Positions 1 through 8,421 are shown, counted from the stretch's first letter. The stretch: 64,000 nt of DNA from Pseudofrankia inefficax (GCF_000166135.1 NC_014666.1:682001-746000), one strand, 5' to 3'. Notes: a model not told the origin generated them from the letters alone. A program made the numbers and translations.

Positions 1-497
1 CCGGCGGAGGTCCGCTGAACGTCGTGGCCGGCGTCGGCCGGCACCTTCGCTTCCCGCCCGGTCAAACGCCAGGTGACGCGGCCCTGGTTGAGCGTCCGGA
101 CACCACGGAGTGCTTGACAGGAGTCGCTGTTGCGCGACACGCGGTCTTGTGGTCGGTGACCGGACGGTTTTCCCTCACTAGCGTCAAGCTCGAAATCGGA
201 AACCCACCACCTCCAGGCCGGCAGGACAAGCCGGCAGGTCGGTTGGTTCGACGGAGACCCGGTGGCCCCACCGGTGACGGGTCTCGCGCAGACGTCTGAC
301 AGACGAGGAAGGCGGCGGCACATGGCCGGCACTCCCGCGCTCCGTGCGCGTTCGGCGTCGCATTTTCGACGCCGGCACGGTTCGTGGGTGGCGGCCGGAG
401 CTCCGGCCGCGGGCCAGGTGCCGCTGACCGGCGTTGCCCGTGACGTGCCCGGGGCCGATGCCGCCGGGAACGGCGGCCGGGACCCGGTGATCTCCCC
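1..497. other. Upstream non-coding stretch, no gene recognised
   Basis: About 0.5 kb before the first gene. Frame 1 reads five residues (PAEVR) and a TGA at 16-18, which could be the last codons of a gene left of the window, but this is too short to assign. The longer frames are Arg/Pro-rich with no family resemblance and look like GC-driven open frames. A relatively AT-rich patch near 165-205 could hold the promoter of the next gene. I see no RNA gene or repeat. Confidence 0.5.
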
Positions 498-1856
498 GTG
501 AGCGCCCTTATCTGGCTCGCCATCGTCGGCGTTTGGGGATTCGTTCTCATCCCGATGTGGCTACGGCGCCACGACGGCGCGCTTGAGCAGCGATCGGCCG
601 ATCGCTTCTCTACCGCGATGCGGGTACTTTCTCGCCGCGGCGGCCGTGCCCAGCCGGAACGGCACCCAGAGACCGACCTCGGCGACGGGTTGGCCGACGA
701 GGACGACGAGGCGGACGACGCCGACGACCTCGAATCGACGATGGAGCTGCAGACGCGGCCCGCCGCCGCGGACGACGCCCCCGACGGACGTCAGGCGACG
801 GCATCTCGCCCGGCCGGCGACCCGAGCGGGCCCACGGCGGGCCGCGTGACGGCTGGCCCGGCGGTGCCTACCCGCGCCGACGTCCCGGTACCCAGCCGCG
901 GCGCTGTCCCCGCGCGCCCGGCCACCCGGTCTCAGGCCGTGGCCCGCGACGCGCGGGGGGAGCAGGACGAGACGGCGCACACGGTCCCCGTCGGCGCGGC
1001 CAGGCCGGTGCCGCCGTCCCGGCCCGTCGACCCGGAGCGCCATGCCCTGCTGCGGCTGCGCCGGCAGCGGCTGTACGTGCTGCTCGCCGCCGTGCCGGTC
1101 ACCGTCGGCCTGGCCATCGGGCTGGCCGGGATGTGGATCGTCGTGCAGGCCCTCGTCGACGTCGGCCTCGGCGCCTACGTCGCGCACCTGCGCCGCTCCG
1201 CGCGGACCGAACGCCGGCTGGCCGCGTCGCGGGCCGCCCGTGACCGTCGGATCGCCGCGGATCGCGCCGCCCGCCGCTCGAACTGGGCTGGCCCGGCGCA
1301 CGGCACGGCCGGGGTCCCCGGCGCTCGGACAGCGGCCAGCCCGGCCCGGGCGACGCCGCCGGCCGCGGTCCGCCAGGGCCGCCCGGCGGACCCCGCCACC
1401 GCGGGGCCCGCGGGCCGGCCACACGTGTCGGCGGGAGGCCGGGCCGCGGCGTCTCCCGAGTACGCGCCCGTCCGCCTCTCCGACGACCACGCGGCCCCGC
1501 TGTCCTCGGAGGAGCTGGCCACCGCGCGGGCCGAGACCGTCGAGATCGCGACCCCGTCGCCGGCGTTGCCCGTCGCCCCGGAGCCCGCCGCGGTGGACGA
1601 CGGGTACACCAACAACGTGCGGGTGACGGCGGCCAGGCCGACCGGTCGGCCGACCGTCCGCCCGCCGACGTCGCGGCCCGGCCGGGTCCAGGTCAACCCG
1701 CCTGGCACCCACGGCGGCCTCACCGCGCCCCCGCAGCCCGCGGCGGCCGCGCCGGCGGCGACCCCACCAGCCGAGCCCGGGACCGCGCAGGACGGCACAC
1801 CGACCGACGCCGAAGTCGCGGCGGTCCGCCTCCTGCGCCCGGCCGTGGGCAACTAG
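498..1856 (+). CDS. sepX: SepX/GlpR-like actinobacterial divisome membrane protein
   Basis: A 452-aa membrane protein with a GTG start. The first ~22 residues form a membrane helix ending in PMWLRRHD, the N-terminus typical of the actinobacterial SepX (Streptomyces) / GLPR (Corynebacterium gephyrin-like protein receptor) family. A long charged, Ala/Pro-rich linker follows. Around residues 185-235 the arrangement is Arg-rich segment, two hydrophobic helices (LYVLLAAVPVTVGLAIGLAG and WIVVQALVDVGLGAYVAHL), then a second Arg-rich segment. The C-terminal ~220 residues are low-complexity. Family members act in septation and stability of hyphal cross-walls. A tRNA-Ala gene lies downstream with one small gene between them. 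The assignment rests on the N-terminal motif and topology; the linkers are not alignable by eye. Confidence 0.72.
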   Translation: MSALIWLAIVGVWGFVLIPMWLRRHDGALEQRSADRFSTAMRVLSRRGGRAQPERHPETDLGDGLADEDDEADDADDLESTMELQTRPAAADDAPDGRQATASRPAGDPSGPTAGRVTAGPAVPTRADVPVPSRGAVPARPATRSQAVARDARGEQDETAHTVPVGAARPVPPSRPVDPERHALLRLRRQRLYVLLAAVPVTVGLAIGLAGMWIVVQALVDVGLGAYVAHLRRSARTERRLAASRAARDRRIAADRAARRSNWAGPAHGTAGVPGARTAASPARATPPAAVRQGRPADPATAGPAGRPHVSAGGRAAASPEYAPVRLSDDHAAPLSSEELATARAETVEIATPSPALPVAPEPAAVDDGYTNNVRVTAARPTGRPTVRPPTSRPGRVQVNPPGTHGGLTAPPQPAAAAPAATPPAEPGTAQDGTPTDAEVAAVRLLRPAVGN

Positions 1857-2792
1857 CCGCGTCCCGCCGCATCGTCGGGCCAGCGCCGGGCCCGCCAAGG
1901 TCGGCCCGTTGGCGTGATCGTCGTCTGGATCGGGAAGTCGGCGCGCGGCGCCCGGTCCCGCGGCGCGCGGGCCACCGCGCCGGCCATGATCGCCGTTTGA
2001 GCCCTGGGGTGGTCGTGGAAACGCCTTCGTCACGACCATCTCAGGGCCAAAACCGCGATCTTGCTGGTCTTGGGCCGCGGCCGGCCTCGTCGGCTGCTGG
2101 CCTCCGCGATCGCCGGGGCCGCCTGTGAGGAGCGTCGCGTTCGGGTGCGGGCTGTGACCGGGGAGGCGCCCAGGGCCGCCGGCGATCCGGACGTATCCGG
2201 CGTCCCGGTCCCGGGCAGCTCCTGGACCTGGGTGTTTCGTGGCGGCTCGGGTGGTTCGTGGCAGGCGCGGCGCGGGCGTCCCGTCGGGAGGCGGCAGCGG
2301 CGGCTGTGCATAATGGAGCCGTGACCCACCGTGTGCGGCCCAGCCTCGCGCCACTCGGCGCCGTGGCCAGCGCGCCCTGTCCGCGGTGTTGTCGTTGTCG
2401 ACGCCCTCGCGTCCGCTGACGCCCGCGCTCTGATCACCGCCGCGGCGCCGTCCTAGCGCCGCCGGCCCCCTCCAGGGGCTGATCCGGCGGGGCGCGAGGG
2501 GTTTCGAAGCATCTGACGTAGACCACCCCCGTTCCGCGCGCCCTACCCGTCCCGCGGGCCGGGCAGCCGGATCGGAGTCGTTCCGGCCCGAGCCAGGCAC
2601 GCCCTGGGCCGTCGTCACGTCGAGCCGAAAGCCCGGTCCTTCCCGCGAGCCCCGCTGCTGGGCCCGTCGCGGCGTTGCCCGAGCCGTTCGGTGACGTGGC
2701 CCGGCCGCGGGCGAGGTGCCGGCCGCCCCGGAGCCGAGTCCCGGGACCGGGGGCAGCCGTGGTCGCCCACCCACCATCGAAAGGCAGTCGCC
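1857..2792. other. Intergenic region with one dispersed palindrome
   Basis: About 0.9 kb without a convincing gene. The one structured element is the palindrome at 1988-2060, listed separately. Open frames here are Arg/Pro/Gly-rich on both strands with no motif or ribosome-binding site that I trust. Confidence 0.5.
1988..2060. repeat. Dispersed ~75-nt palindrome, copy 1
   Basis: The left arm (1988-2017) and the reverse complement of the right arm (2031-2060) are both 30 nt and differ at about six positions, leaving a 13-nt loop. The arm begins GATCGC and contains a GAGCCCTGGGG / GGCCCTGAGA core shared with three other window copies (8992, 20666, 34013). It lies ~130 bp after the sepX stop. 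The arms could form a long hairpin in RNA or DNA. A REP/MITE-like role is inferred; a transcription-terminator role is also possible. Confidence 0.8.
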
Positions 2793-3407
2793 GTGACGTT
2801 CGAAGCCTGGCTTGGCCGGCTGCGGAACGACGGATACCTGCTCTGCCCGGCCAGCACCGCCGTACCGGTGGAACTGCGCGCCGTGCGTCCGGACGGCTGG
2901 GGTCTGCACCTGCGCTGCCGCGGCGTCCACGTGCGCCTCGGGCTCTACCGGCCCGGCCGCCCGGCCTGGCAGGTGCCGCTGCGCGACCGGCACGTCATCC
3001 CCGAGGAGGCCCTGGAGCTCTGGGAGCACCGCCCGCTGCGCCAGGCGGCCGACCCCGGTGCCGGCCTGCCCGCCGGGACCAGGATCGTCTTCACCGGCGC
3101 CGAGGACCTTCCTGACCACCAGCTGGTCTTCGACGGCTCCCGGGAGCATGGCTGGCGCGGCCACGAGGCCGGCCTGCTCCGTGCCCCCGCCGCGGCCGAG
3201 ATCTTCGCGACGCTGCTCGCCGCGGCCGAACCTGAGCTTGACCGCTGGCGCCCGTCGGTGGCCACTGCCGGCGGCCTCCGGCTGTCGCCGGCCTCGCTGT
3301 CGGCGGCTGAGGCCGCCCCGCGCAAGGGGGCGGCGGTCCCGTCCGCGCGCGTCGCCGCCTCGGCCCGGCCGACCGTCGCCGCGGGGGCCGACCAGGCCAG
3401 ATCCTGA
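2793..3407 (+). CDS. Conserved-looking protein of unknown function before tRNA-Ala
   Basis: A 204-aa protein starting at GTG 2793; an AAAGG-type ribosome-binding site at ~2780-2785 favours this over upstream in-frame starts, whose extension is Arg/Pro/Gly filler. The first ~150 residues have ordinary globular composition (VTFEAWLGRLRNDGYLLCPA, a beta-rich middle, and LVFDGSREHGWRGHEAGLLR), followed by an Ala-rich tail of ~45 residues. There is no signal peptide or membrane helix. I do not recognise a family. Its position between sepX and tRNA-Ala suggests chromosomal-core DNA rather than the adjacent element. Function unknown. Confidence 0.6.
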   Translation: MTFEAWLGRLRNDGYLLCPASTAVPVELRAVRPDGWGLHLRCRGVHVRLGLYRPGRPAWQVPLRDRHVIPEEALELWEHRPLRQAADPGAGLPAGTRIVFTGAEDLPDHQLVFDGSREHGWRGHEAGLLRAPAAAEIFATLLAAAEPELDRWRPSVATAGGLRLSPASLSAAEAAPRKGAAVPSARVAASARPTVAAGADQARS

Positions 3408-3484
3408 CCGGTGCGCCCTGGAAAATCCCAGTCCGCCCCGGCCCCACACCCCCTTGCCCGTCCTGTAAGCTGCGAAGTGCTTCA

Positions 3485-3558
3485 GGGGGTGTAGCTCAGC
3501 CTGGTAGAGCGCCTCCCTCGCACGGAGGAGGCCAGGGGTTCGAGTCCCCTCACCTCCA
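3485..3558 (+). tRNA. tRNA-Ala (anticodon CGC)
   Basis: A full cloverleaf can be drawn. The acceptor stem is GGGGGTG (3485-3491) against CACCTCC (3551-3557), with one G-U pair and discriminator A3558. The D-arm contains AGCTC...GGTAGAGC. The anticodon stem CCTCC/GGAGG (3512-3516/3524-3528) holds loop CTCGCAC with anticodon CGC at 3519-3521, reading GCG. The T-arm is AGGGG-TTCGAGT-CCCCT. CCA is not encoded in full. The 3' half of the gene is the integration site of the element at 3517-5937. Confidence 0.95.
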
Positions 3559-3566
3559 CCCCTGAT
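3517..3566 (+). repeat. attL: tRNA-Ala 3' half plus flank (50 nt)
   Basis: These 50 nt run from the anticodon loop through the tRNA 3' end and 8 nt of flank. They recur at 5887-5937 with a single extra T (a 51-nt copy). Such a direct repeat of a tRNA 3' segment bounding an integrase gene is the hallmark of tyrosine-recombinase site-specific integration. This copy keeps the tRNA functional. Confidence 0.92.
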
Positions 3567-4568
3567 TGCGTGGGCTTTGGCCCTCATCGTCGCCACGTTC
3601 CAGTGGCGACGTTTCCATTTCGTGCACAGATTCGTGCACAGCGGGTTTTTCTCCTCCCCCCGGGTCCGGGCCGAAAATGACCCCGGCCACCGGACCAGCT
3701 GCCGCCTCGTCCATCCCCGGGATGACATGGCTGTAGATCCGCAGCGTGAAGCCGACATCGGCGTGTCCGGGCCGCTCGCTGACGACCTTGGGGTGAACGC
3801 CGGACTTCAGCGCTGCGGTGGCGTAGCTGTGCCGGACGTCGTGCAGCCGGGTCACCGGTAGGCCAGCGGCCCTGACGCGCTTCTGGATCCAGTCGGTGAC
3901 CGAGTCCGGGTGAATGTCGGTTCCGTCCGGGTGGCAGAACAGCAGCTCGTTGGTGTGCCCGACGTCGGCACGATTCTTCTCCCACCGTTCGATGTGGGTG
4001 CGCGGCGCGGCCAGCGTCACCGGGTCCAGCGCGCGCGGGCGTAGCCCGTTCTCGGTCGTCGTGCCCGAGGTCGCCGTCTGCCCGTCGACCACGATCCGCG
4101 GGACGTTCGGTACGACCGTGCCGGCGGCCAGGTCGACGTCCTGGCGGCGCAGGCCGACGAGCTCGCCGCGACGCATCCCGGTCGTCACCGCGAGCAGGTA
4201 GAGCGCGTAGAGCCGTCCCCGCGGATGTGGGCGACGAACGCCCGTAGCTGCTCCGGCGTGCAGACCGTCGCCGCGCGGCGGCCGACCGACGGGGGCTGGG
4301 CCTCCTCGGCGACGTTGCGCGGCAGGTAGCCCCACCGCACCGCGTCCCCGAGGGCCTGGCGCAGCACCCGGTGCACGGTCGCGACCGTCGCGGGCGAGAG
4401 GCCCGGGGCCTGCTTGGCGCGGCGGCGTACCCGGCCCTGTTTGAGCAGGTGCCCGTAGAGCAGGTTCAGCCGGACCGGCGTCAGGTCCTGCAACGCCGTC
4501 TCGCCGATCACCGGGACCACGTAGGCGTCCTTGCACAGCCGGTACTTCGCCGGCGTTTTGGGCCGCAC
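3550..4568 (-). pseudogene. int: Tyrosine recombinase (integrase), frameshifted
   Basis: Two reading frames together give one phage-type integrase. The N-terminal part (GTG at 4568 to ~4215) is a core-binding domain with the pattern VPVIGETALQDLTPVRLNLL. The C-terminal catalytic domain (from ~4215 to 3550) has the first Arg in GMRRGEL, the HxxR box in LHDVRHSYAT, the distal His in ERPGHADVGFTL and the Tyr nucleophile in IYSHV. The frames switch within HIRGDG / LYALYLLAV near 4213-4220; adding one base there restores HIRGDRLYALY, so a single-base deletion is the simplest cause. The usual N-terminal ~50 residues are not visible. The last ~6 codons lie in the att repeat. All catalytic residues survive, so the lesion could be recent or a sequencing error. 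Confidence 0.85.
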
Positions 4569-5147
4569 CGAGTCGGCCGTCGCCGCGCACCACTCGTCAG
4601 GACCGTCCTGCGGCCGAGTTGTTTGGGGTGCGCCGGGGGCTCCGTCCCTCGGACCCCGGCATTCCCTCCGGAGGTAGCCGGATTTTCGTGGTCGATCAGG
4701 TGTTTGTGATGGTTGGGTTCGCTGGCCCCCTCCGCCGGTCGGGCGCCCGAGCGCTACCCCGGAACCTCCGATCGGTCAAGGGCCGGTAGATCGGCCTCGG
4801 GTCCAGTGGGGCGGGCGGCCCTTGCCCGGCCGAGGAACCCGGGGTAGGGCAGAGCCCGCCCGACCGACGGAGGAAGCCAGCTCGGCCTGCCTTTGACAGC
4901 CCGGTTCGGTGGGCCGCCTTCGGTAGCCGGGATTTCCATGGGGCGCAGCCCGCCCAATGCGTGGAGGAAGATCCGTCCCAGCGTTCAAGGTCGACAGCGT
5001 ATGGAATTGACGCTAGCCGACACACCATTAATGACCTTGTCGCAGCGTGGTTCCCTTCCGCCCCGGATGCGCATGGATGGTGTAGGGAGTAACTTGAGGA
5101 AGAGGGCGGCCGACCAGTAGCAGTTGATACCCGTAAGGAGACAATTT
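4569..5147. other. Element interior without recognisable gene
   Basis: Between the integrase remnant and the small gene I find only short overlapping frames on both strands with no motif. Around 4700-4980 two minus-strand frames of 67-110 codons are proline- and arginine-rich and unconvincing. Missing integrase N-terminal codons and a lost excisionase would be expected here, but neither can be read. Confidence 0.45.
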
Positions 5148-5483
5148 ATGCCTTTCGATGTCAGGGGAAACTGGCAGATAGTCCAGACTAGCGGGCACAT
5201 AGTGGACATGAATGTCCCTGACGAGAATCCGGATGGAACGTTTGACTACGGCGCGACTGCCCATGAAAAGCTTAGCGGCAATGGCACGCTTAGCGACGCC
5301 AGGGCGAGTGATAGCGAGGCCGTCTTCTTGATCTCCTGGTCCAATGGGGCGCGAGGACGGTACTCTGGGCATTTCGACTTCCAGGGCCGGCTTACGGGTG
5401 TGTGTCACGATGAAACGCATCCGTCCTCTGTTGCTTCATGGTACGCGAAGAGGGGAAATGGCGATCTGTTCGGGCCGATGTGA
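5148..5483 (+). CDS. Small beta-rich protein of the tRNA-Ala element, function unknown
   Basis: A 111-aa protein starting at ATG 5148, chosen because AAGGAG at 5135-5140 sits 7 nt upstream; the earlier in-frame ATC start at 5124 lacks such a site. Composition differs from neighbours: more AT at third positions and rich in Ser, Asp and Gly. The pattern is short alternating beta-like stretches with regularly placed glycines and aromatics (GNWQIVQTSG, VFLISWSNGARGRYSGHFDF, GRLTGVCHDETHP, SVASWY), suggesting a small beta-barrel or beta-sandwich. There is no signal peptide or membrane helix, so it is probably cytoplasmic. It is the only intact gene in the element and may be its cargo. Confidence 0.7.
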   Translation: MPFDVRGNWQIVQTSGHIVDMNVPDENPDGTFDYGATAHEKLSGNGTLSDARASDSEAVFLISWSNGARGRYSGHFDFQGRLTGVCHDETHPSSVASWYAKRGNGDLFGPM

Positions 5484-5562
5484 TTAGCTCGTCCAGTCTT
5501 TTCGGTCGCTTCGCTAGGCAAGCGATTTCGGGTGCCCGCAGCTCGCGAGGCGAACAAGCGCC

Positions 5563-5630
5563 GATAAGGTGCATCCGTCCGCTACGCTTGGTGGTTCGCG
5601 AACAAGTCGCGTAATTTTGAGGATCTGTAG
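5563..5630 (+). pseudogene. C-terminal fragment of a paralogue of the 5148-5483 gene
   Basis: The stretch reads HPSA then, after a one-base shift, AWWFANKSRNFEDL and a TAG at 5628-5630. This parallels the end of the intact gene upstream, which reads HPSSVASWYAKRGNGDLFGPM. The DNA is also similar by eye (5418-5452 against 5570-5605). I read it as the last ~20 codons of a second family member, frameshifted and missing its 5' part. The match is short, so chance similarity is not excluded. Confidence 0.4.
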
Positions 5631-5886
5631 TGGCTGCGTCGGCCGCTCCGTCAGCGCATCCCGCCACCGGGCCGTGTAGGCCGTACCCCGGCGCACACGG
5701 CCAGGATCGCCCACGGCTCGCCCTCGCGCGCCAGGATGTATCACGATGCCAGCGTGAACGAATCCGTGCACGACGATCCCCGGACTACCCTGACGGGGCG
5801 CGACCGCGGGTGTCTGACGACCTCCGACGGCGGGAATCGTGCGGTGGATACTGCGGCTCTATCACGCCGAGCGCCACATGGGCCAA

Positions 5887-5937
5887 CTCGCACGGAGGAG
5901 GCCAGGGGTTTCGAGTCCCCTCACCTCCACCCCTGAT
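5887..5937 (+). repeat. attR: second copy of the tRNA-Ala 3' half (51 nt)
   Basis: This copy is identical to 3517-3566 except for one extra T inside the T-loop (GGGGTTTCGAG instead of GGGGTTCGAG). It contains the tRNA sequence from the anticodon loop to the 3' end but no 5' half, so it is not a tRNA gene. It marks the distal boundary of the integrated element. Confidence 0.92.
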
Positions 5938-6199
5938 CATTGTCGAATCCGCGAGCTGTGGTCTTGTGCTTTCTACAGCGGTACGGCTACACCTGTTCAC
6001 CTGGATTTGCGCAGATCGTAGGATCGAAAAGTGCAGGTAGGACGTTGATCGTGATTCGCCCCTGGAACTTTCGCGCCCCGCTGACCGGCGAGTGGTATTG
6101 ATCTTCTCCCTCGTCCGGTCGGAGCGGCTGGGAACGGGCAGCTGGTGGCCCAGCGTGCGCCGACTCGGCTGAGTTCTGTTCACCCGGCGCCTTCGGCGG

Positions 6200-6555
6200 T
6201 TGGTAGATGCGGACGGCGAGCGGACGGGCGATGGTGCACCGCCCGGTCGCCAGCCTGCCGGCTCCGTCCTGTTCGTGGACCTTGATCGCTTCAAACGGGT
6301 CAACGACGCGTTTGGGCACGTGGCTGGCGACGAACTCCTGAAGATCGGTGCGGCTCGGCTGCGGGAGGGCGCCTGTGCCACCGACACGATTGCGCGTCCC
6401 GGTGGCGACGGTTCGCCGTCCTGCTGGGCGGCGCCAGCCCCGAGGGGCCGGTCCGTGTCGCTGAGCGGCTCGCGACCGCGGTGCCCCGGACGGACCCGAA
6501 CCGTCGAGGGTCTTCCGTAAGCGTGTCCACCACCGTCCGGTCGCCGGTGTCCTAA
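6200..6555 (+). pseudogene. GGDEF-domain (diguanylate cyclase-type) gene remnant
   Basis: The frame from ~6260 reads SVLFVDLDRFKRVNDAFGHV and then AGDELLKIGAARLRE, the characteristic N-terminal half of a GGDEF domain, and continues to IARPGGD. There the frame breaks: inserting one base after GGD gives GGDEFAVLLGGASPEG and then VRVAERLATAV, up to TAA at 6553-6555. So one base is missing inside the GGDEF signature itself. The upstream sensor or PAS part is absent; the readable start at 6200 has no convincing ribosome-binding site. The product would have made cyclic di-GMP. Confidence that this is a GGDEF remnant is high; the true 5' end is unknown. Confidence 0.85.
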
Positions 6556-6586
6556 TTGGGGACAGATCGGCGGAGGGAGGACATCC

Positions 6587-7171
6587 ATGCCGGACGGTGG
6601 CGCACAGGCGCGCCGTGACGATCGGTCGTTCGAGGAGTTCGTGGCGGAGCGGGGCACGGCGCTACTGCGGACCGCGGTGTACCTGGCCGGTGACCGGCAG
6701 GCCGGTGAAGACCTGCTGCAGGACGTGCTGCTGCGTGCCTACGGCCGTTGGGTGAAGGTCGACGAGCCGGAGGCCTATACCCGGCGCGCTTTGGTGAACG
6801 CGGCGACGAACCGGCGGCGCGGTTACCGCCGTTCCCGTGAGGACCTCGTCGACCTTTCCGACAGCCCGGTCGAACGGCCGACGCTCCCCGGGGGCAGGGG
6901 TGACCTGGCGGGCGTGGTGGGTGACCGACATGACCTGCTTGGCGCCCTGCGCCAGCTCCCGCCCCGGCAGCGGGCAGTGATCGTGCTGCGCTACTTCGAC
7001 GACCTGACCGAAGCGGAGATAGCGGCACAGCTCGGCTGCCGCCCCGGATCGGTGAAGACCCACGCCGCCCGGGGCATGTCGCGGCTGCGGGAACTGCTCG
7101 GAGCGTCGACCGTAGCGGATCGGATGGGCGGGGTAGTAGGTCCTGACCAGGTAAGAGAGGCCTCGGCATGA
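6587..7171 (+). CDS. SigE-family RNA polymerase sigma-70 factor (ECF)
   Basis: A 194-aa ECF sigma factor. Region 2 spans residues ~14-80 (FEEFVAERGTALLRTAVYLA, GEDLLQDVLLRAYGRW, EPEAYTRRALVNAATNRRR). Region 4 covers ~115-165 (LRQLPPRQRAVIVLRYFDD, LTEAEIAAQLGCRPGSVKTH) with its helix-turn-helix. This resembles the actinobacterial SigE-like family (TIGR02983). The start at 6587 has a GGAGGGAGG site 6-15 nt upstream. The stop overlaps the next ATG by 4 nt (ATGA at 7168-7171), so the pair is translationally coupled and the next gene is the likely anti-sigma partner. No autoregulated promoter motif was identified. Confidence 0.9.
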   Translation: MPDGGAQARRDDRSFEEFVAERGTALLRTAVYLAGDRQAGEDLLQDVLLRAYGRWVKVDEPEAYTRRALVNAATNRRRGYRRSREDLVDLSDSPVERPTLPGGRGDLAGVVGDRHDLLGALRQLPPRQRAVIVLRYFDDLTEAEIAAQLGCRPGSVKTHAARGMSRLRELLGASTVADRMGGVVGPDQVREASA

Positions 7172-8421
7172 GCGGCGAGCATCGGCCCACGACAGCTCCA
7201 CCGGTGGACGACGGGTTCGCGACATGGCTTCGGGCCGCACTTGCGGCGCAGGCCCTGGACATCGAACTGCCCGCGACGGCCGGATCGAGTCTGCTCGCCC
7301 GCGCAGGTGCCGGCGACGACCCACGGCTCCGGACAGCACCCGCCGCGAGGTCGCCGCGGCGGCGCTGGGTTGCCACGGCGGTGGTCGCCGCGGCCGTCCT
7401 GCTGGTGACCGTGGGCGCGGCCACGCTGCCAAGGGCGCTGCGCGGCCACGGGGACCAGGTGGTCCCCGCCAGCGTGCCGGACATGGTCGCCCCGACGTTC
7501 TATGGCGTGCGGGTCGGCTGGCTTCCGGGCGAGGTACAGCTCTACCGCGACTTCCTCAGCGCCGGGATCCAGATCGGAGGCATCGCCACGCCAGGTGAGG
7601 CGATGAACATGGAGAGCGCTGAATGGGCCACGCCTGCCGCAATCCGCGCTCGCTCGGATTCCGGCAGCGCGGCGAGCGGCGGATACTCGCTACTCGTGAT
7701 CCGGGCGGTGGCCAACGGCGGGAACGTGCCCAGCGTCAAAGCCGACACATCGACAGAACAGACGACCACGGTTCGCGGACACATCGCAGTGTGGGCCAGC
7801 TCGAGGTCGCCGGGCAACGCCGGGGGCAGCCTGACCTGGACCGTCGACTTCCCCGCCGGCACCGGTGGGAAAGCGACGGACCATGTCTTCGTCCAGGTCC
7901 TCGGGCCGGACGAGACCGTCGTGCGCCGGATCGCCGACAACCTGTCGGTCGGCCCGCGCCCGTCGGGTCCCACCGACAAGGCCAGCGCGGTCGCGGCGAT
8001 GGCAGCCTCGGCCAGCGCCGCGTTCGATGGTGCCAGCGGGGTCGCGATGGCCGACGCGGTCGACGACCCGCAAGCGGTACTCGACGGGATCGGCGCGGCC
8101 CTGCGCACGAGACCTGACGCGCTGCATGCGGTCTCCTTCGCGGGCGTCGGCCCCGCCCCGGCGGGCAGCCAGCCGGACCCGCGCATGCCGCAGTCTGTGG
8201 TCGTGTTCCTGTCTGACACCGAGGCCCAGCTGTCCGGGGTGTGGATCGGGGGGACTACGAAGGAGGAGCTGGCCCCCGCGACCGTGCCGCCGAATACCAC
8301 CCCGCCGGGAATGATCGACGCCACGATCCGTTTCACGCTCACATCGCGCGGGTGGAAGGTCGGCCGGGCGTCCTTCTGCGGCGCACTGGTCGGCGTCGTC
8401 ACCTGCCCCACCAACCCATAG
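7168..8421 (+). CDS. Single-pass membrane protein, probable anti-sigma partner
   Basis: A 417-aa protein with a cytosolic N-terminus of ~65 residues, an Arg-rich stop-transfer edge, one membrane helix (RRRWVATAVVAAAVLLVTVG, residues ~66-85) and a ~320-residue extracytoplasmic domain rich in Ser, Thr and Ala. There is no recognisable HxxxCxxC zinc anti-sigma motif in the cytosolic part. Its coupling to the SigE-family gene by a 4-nt overlap and its topology support a role in controlling that sigma factor. The outer domain contains a segment like TVDFPAGTGGKATDHVFVQVL but I do not recognise a fold. The anti-sigma role is inferred from context. Confidence 0.7.
   Translation: MSGEHRPTTAPPVDDGFATWLRAALAAQALDIELPATAGSSLLARAGAGDDPRLRTAPAARSPRRRWVATAVVAAAVLLVTVGAATLPRALRGHGDQVVPASVPDMVAPTFYGVRVGWLPGEVQLYRDFLSAGIQIGGIATPGEAMNMESAEWATPAAIRARSDSGSAASGGYSLLVIRAVANGGNVPSVKADTSTEQTTTVRGHIAVWASSRSPGNAGGSLTWTVDFPAGTGGKATDHVFVQVLGPDETVVRRIADNLSVGPRPSGPTDKASAVAAMAASASAAFDGASGVAMADAVDDPQAVLDGIGAALRTRPDALHAVSFAGVGPAPAGSQPDPRMPQSVVVFLSDTEAQLSGVWIGGTTKEELAPATVPPNTTPPGMIDATIRFTLTSRGWKVGRASFCGALVGVVTCPTNP

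Larger units (their letters stand above)
3517..5937. mobile_element. Decayed integrative element in tRNA-Ala(CGC), ~2.4 kb
   Basis: The element is bounded by attL (3517-3566) and attR (5887-5937). Its integrase gene lies next to attL and reads toward it, as in actinomycete integrative elements. Interior content is a frameshifted integrase (3550-4568), ~0.6 kb with no recognisable gene, one small gene with a strong ribosome-binding site (5148-5483), and a fragment of a paralogue of that gene (5563-5630). The interior around 5000-5500 is visibly less GC-rich than its surroundings, supporting foreign origin. No replication, transfer or excisionase gene is present, so I read it as a deleted relic. 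Confidence 0.85.

Noticed and set aside
561-3758. A 1065-codon open frame on the minus strand
   Set aside because: It crosses sepX, the palindrome, the 204-aa gene and the tRNA, and is Arg/Gly/Pro-rich with no motif; it is a GC-driven shadow of the opposite strand.
5887-5937. A second tRNA-Ala gene
   Set aside because: Only the 3' half is present, with an extra T in the T-loop and no 5' half, so it is an att copy.
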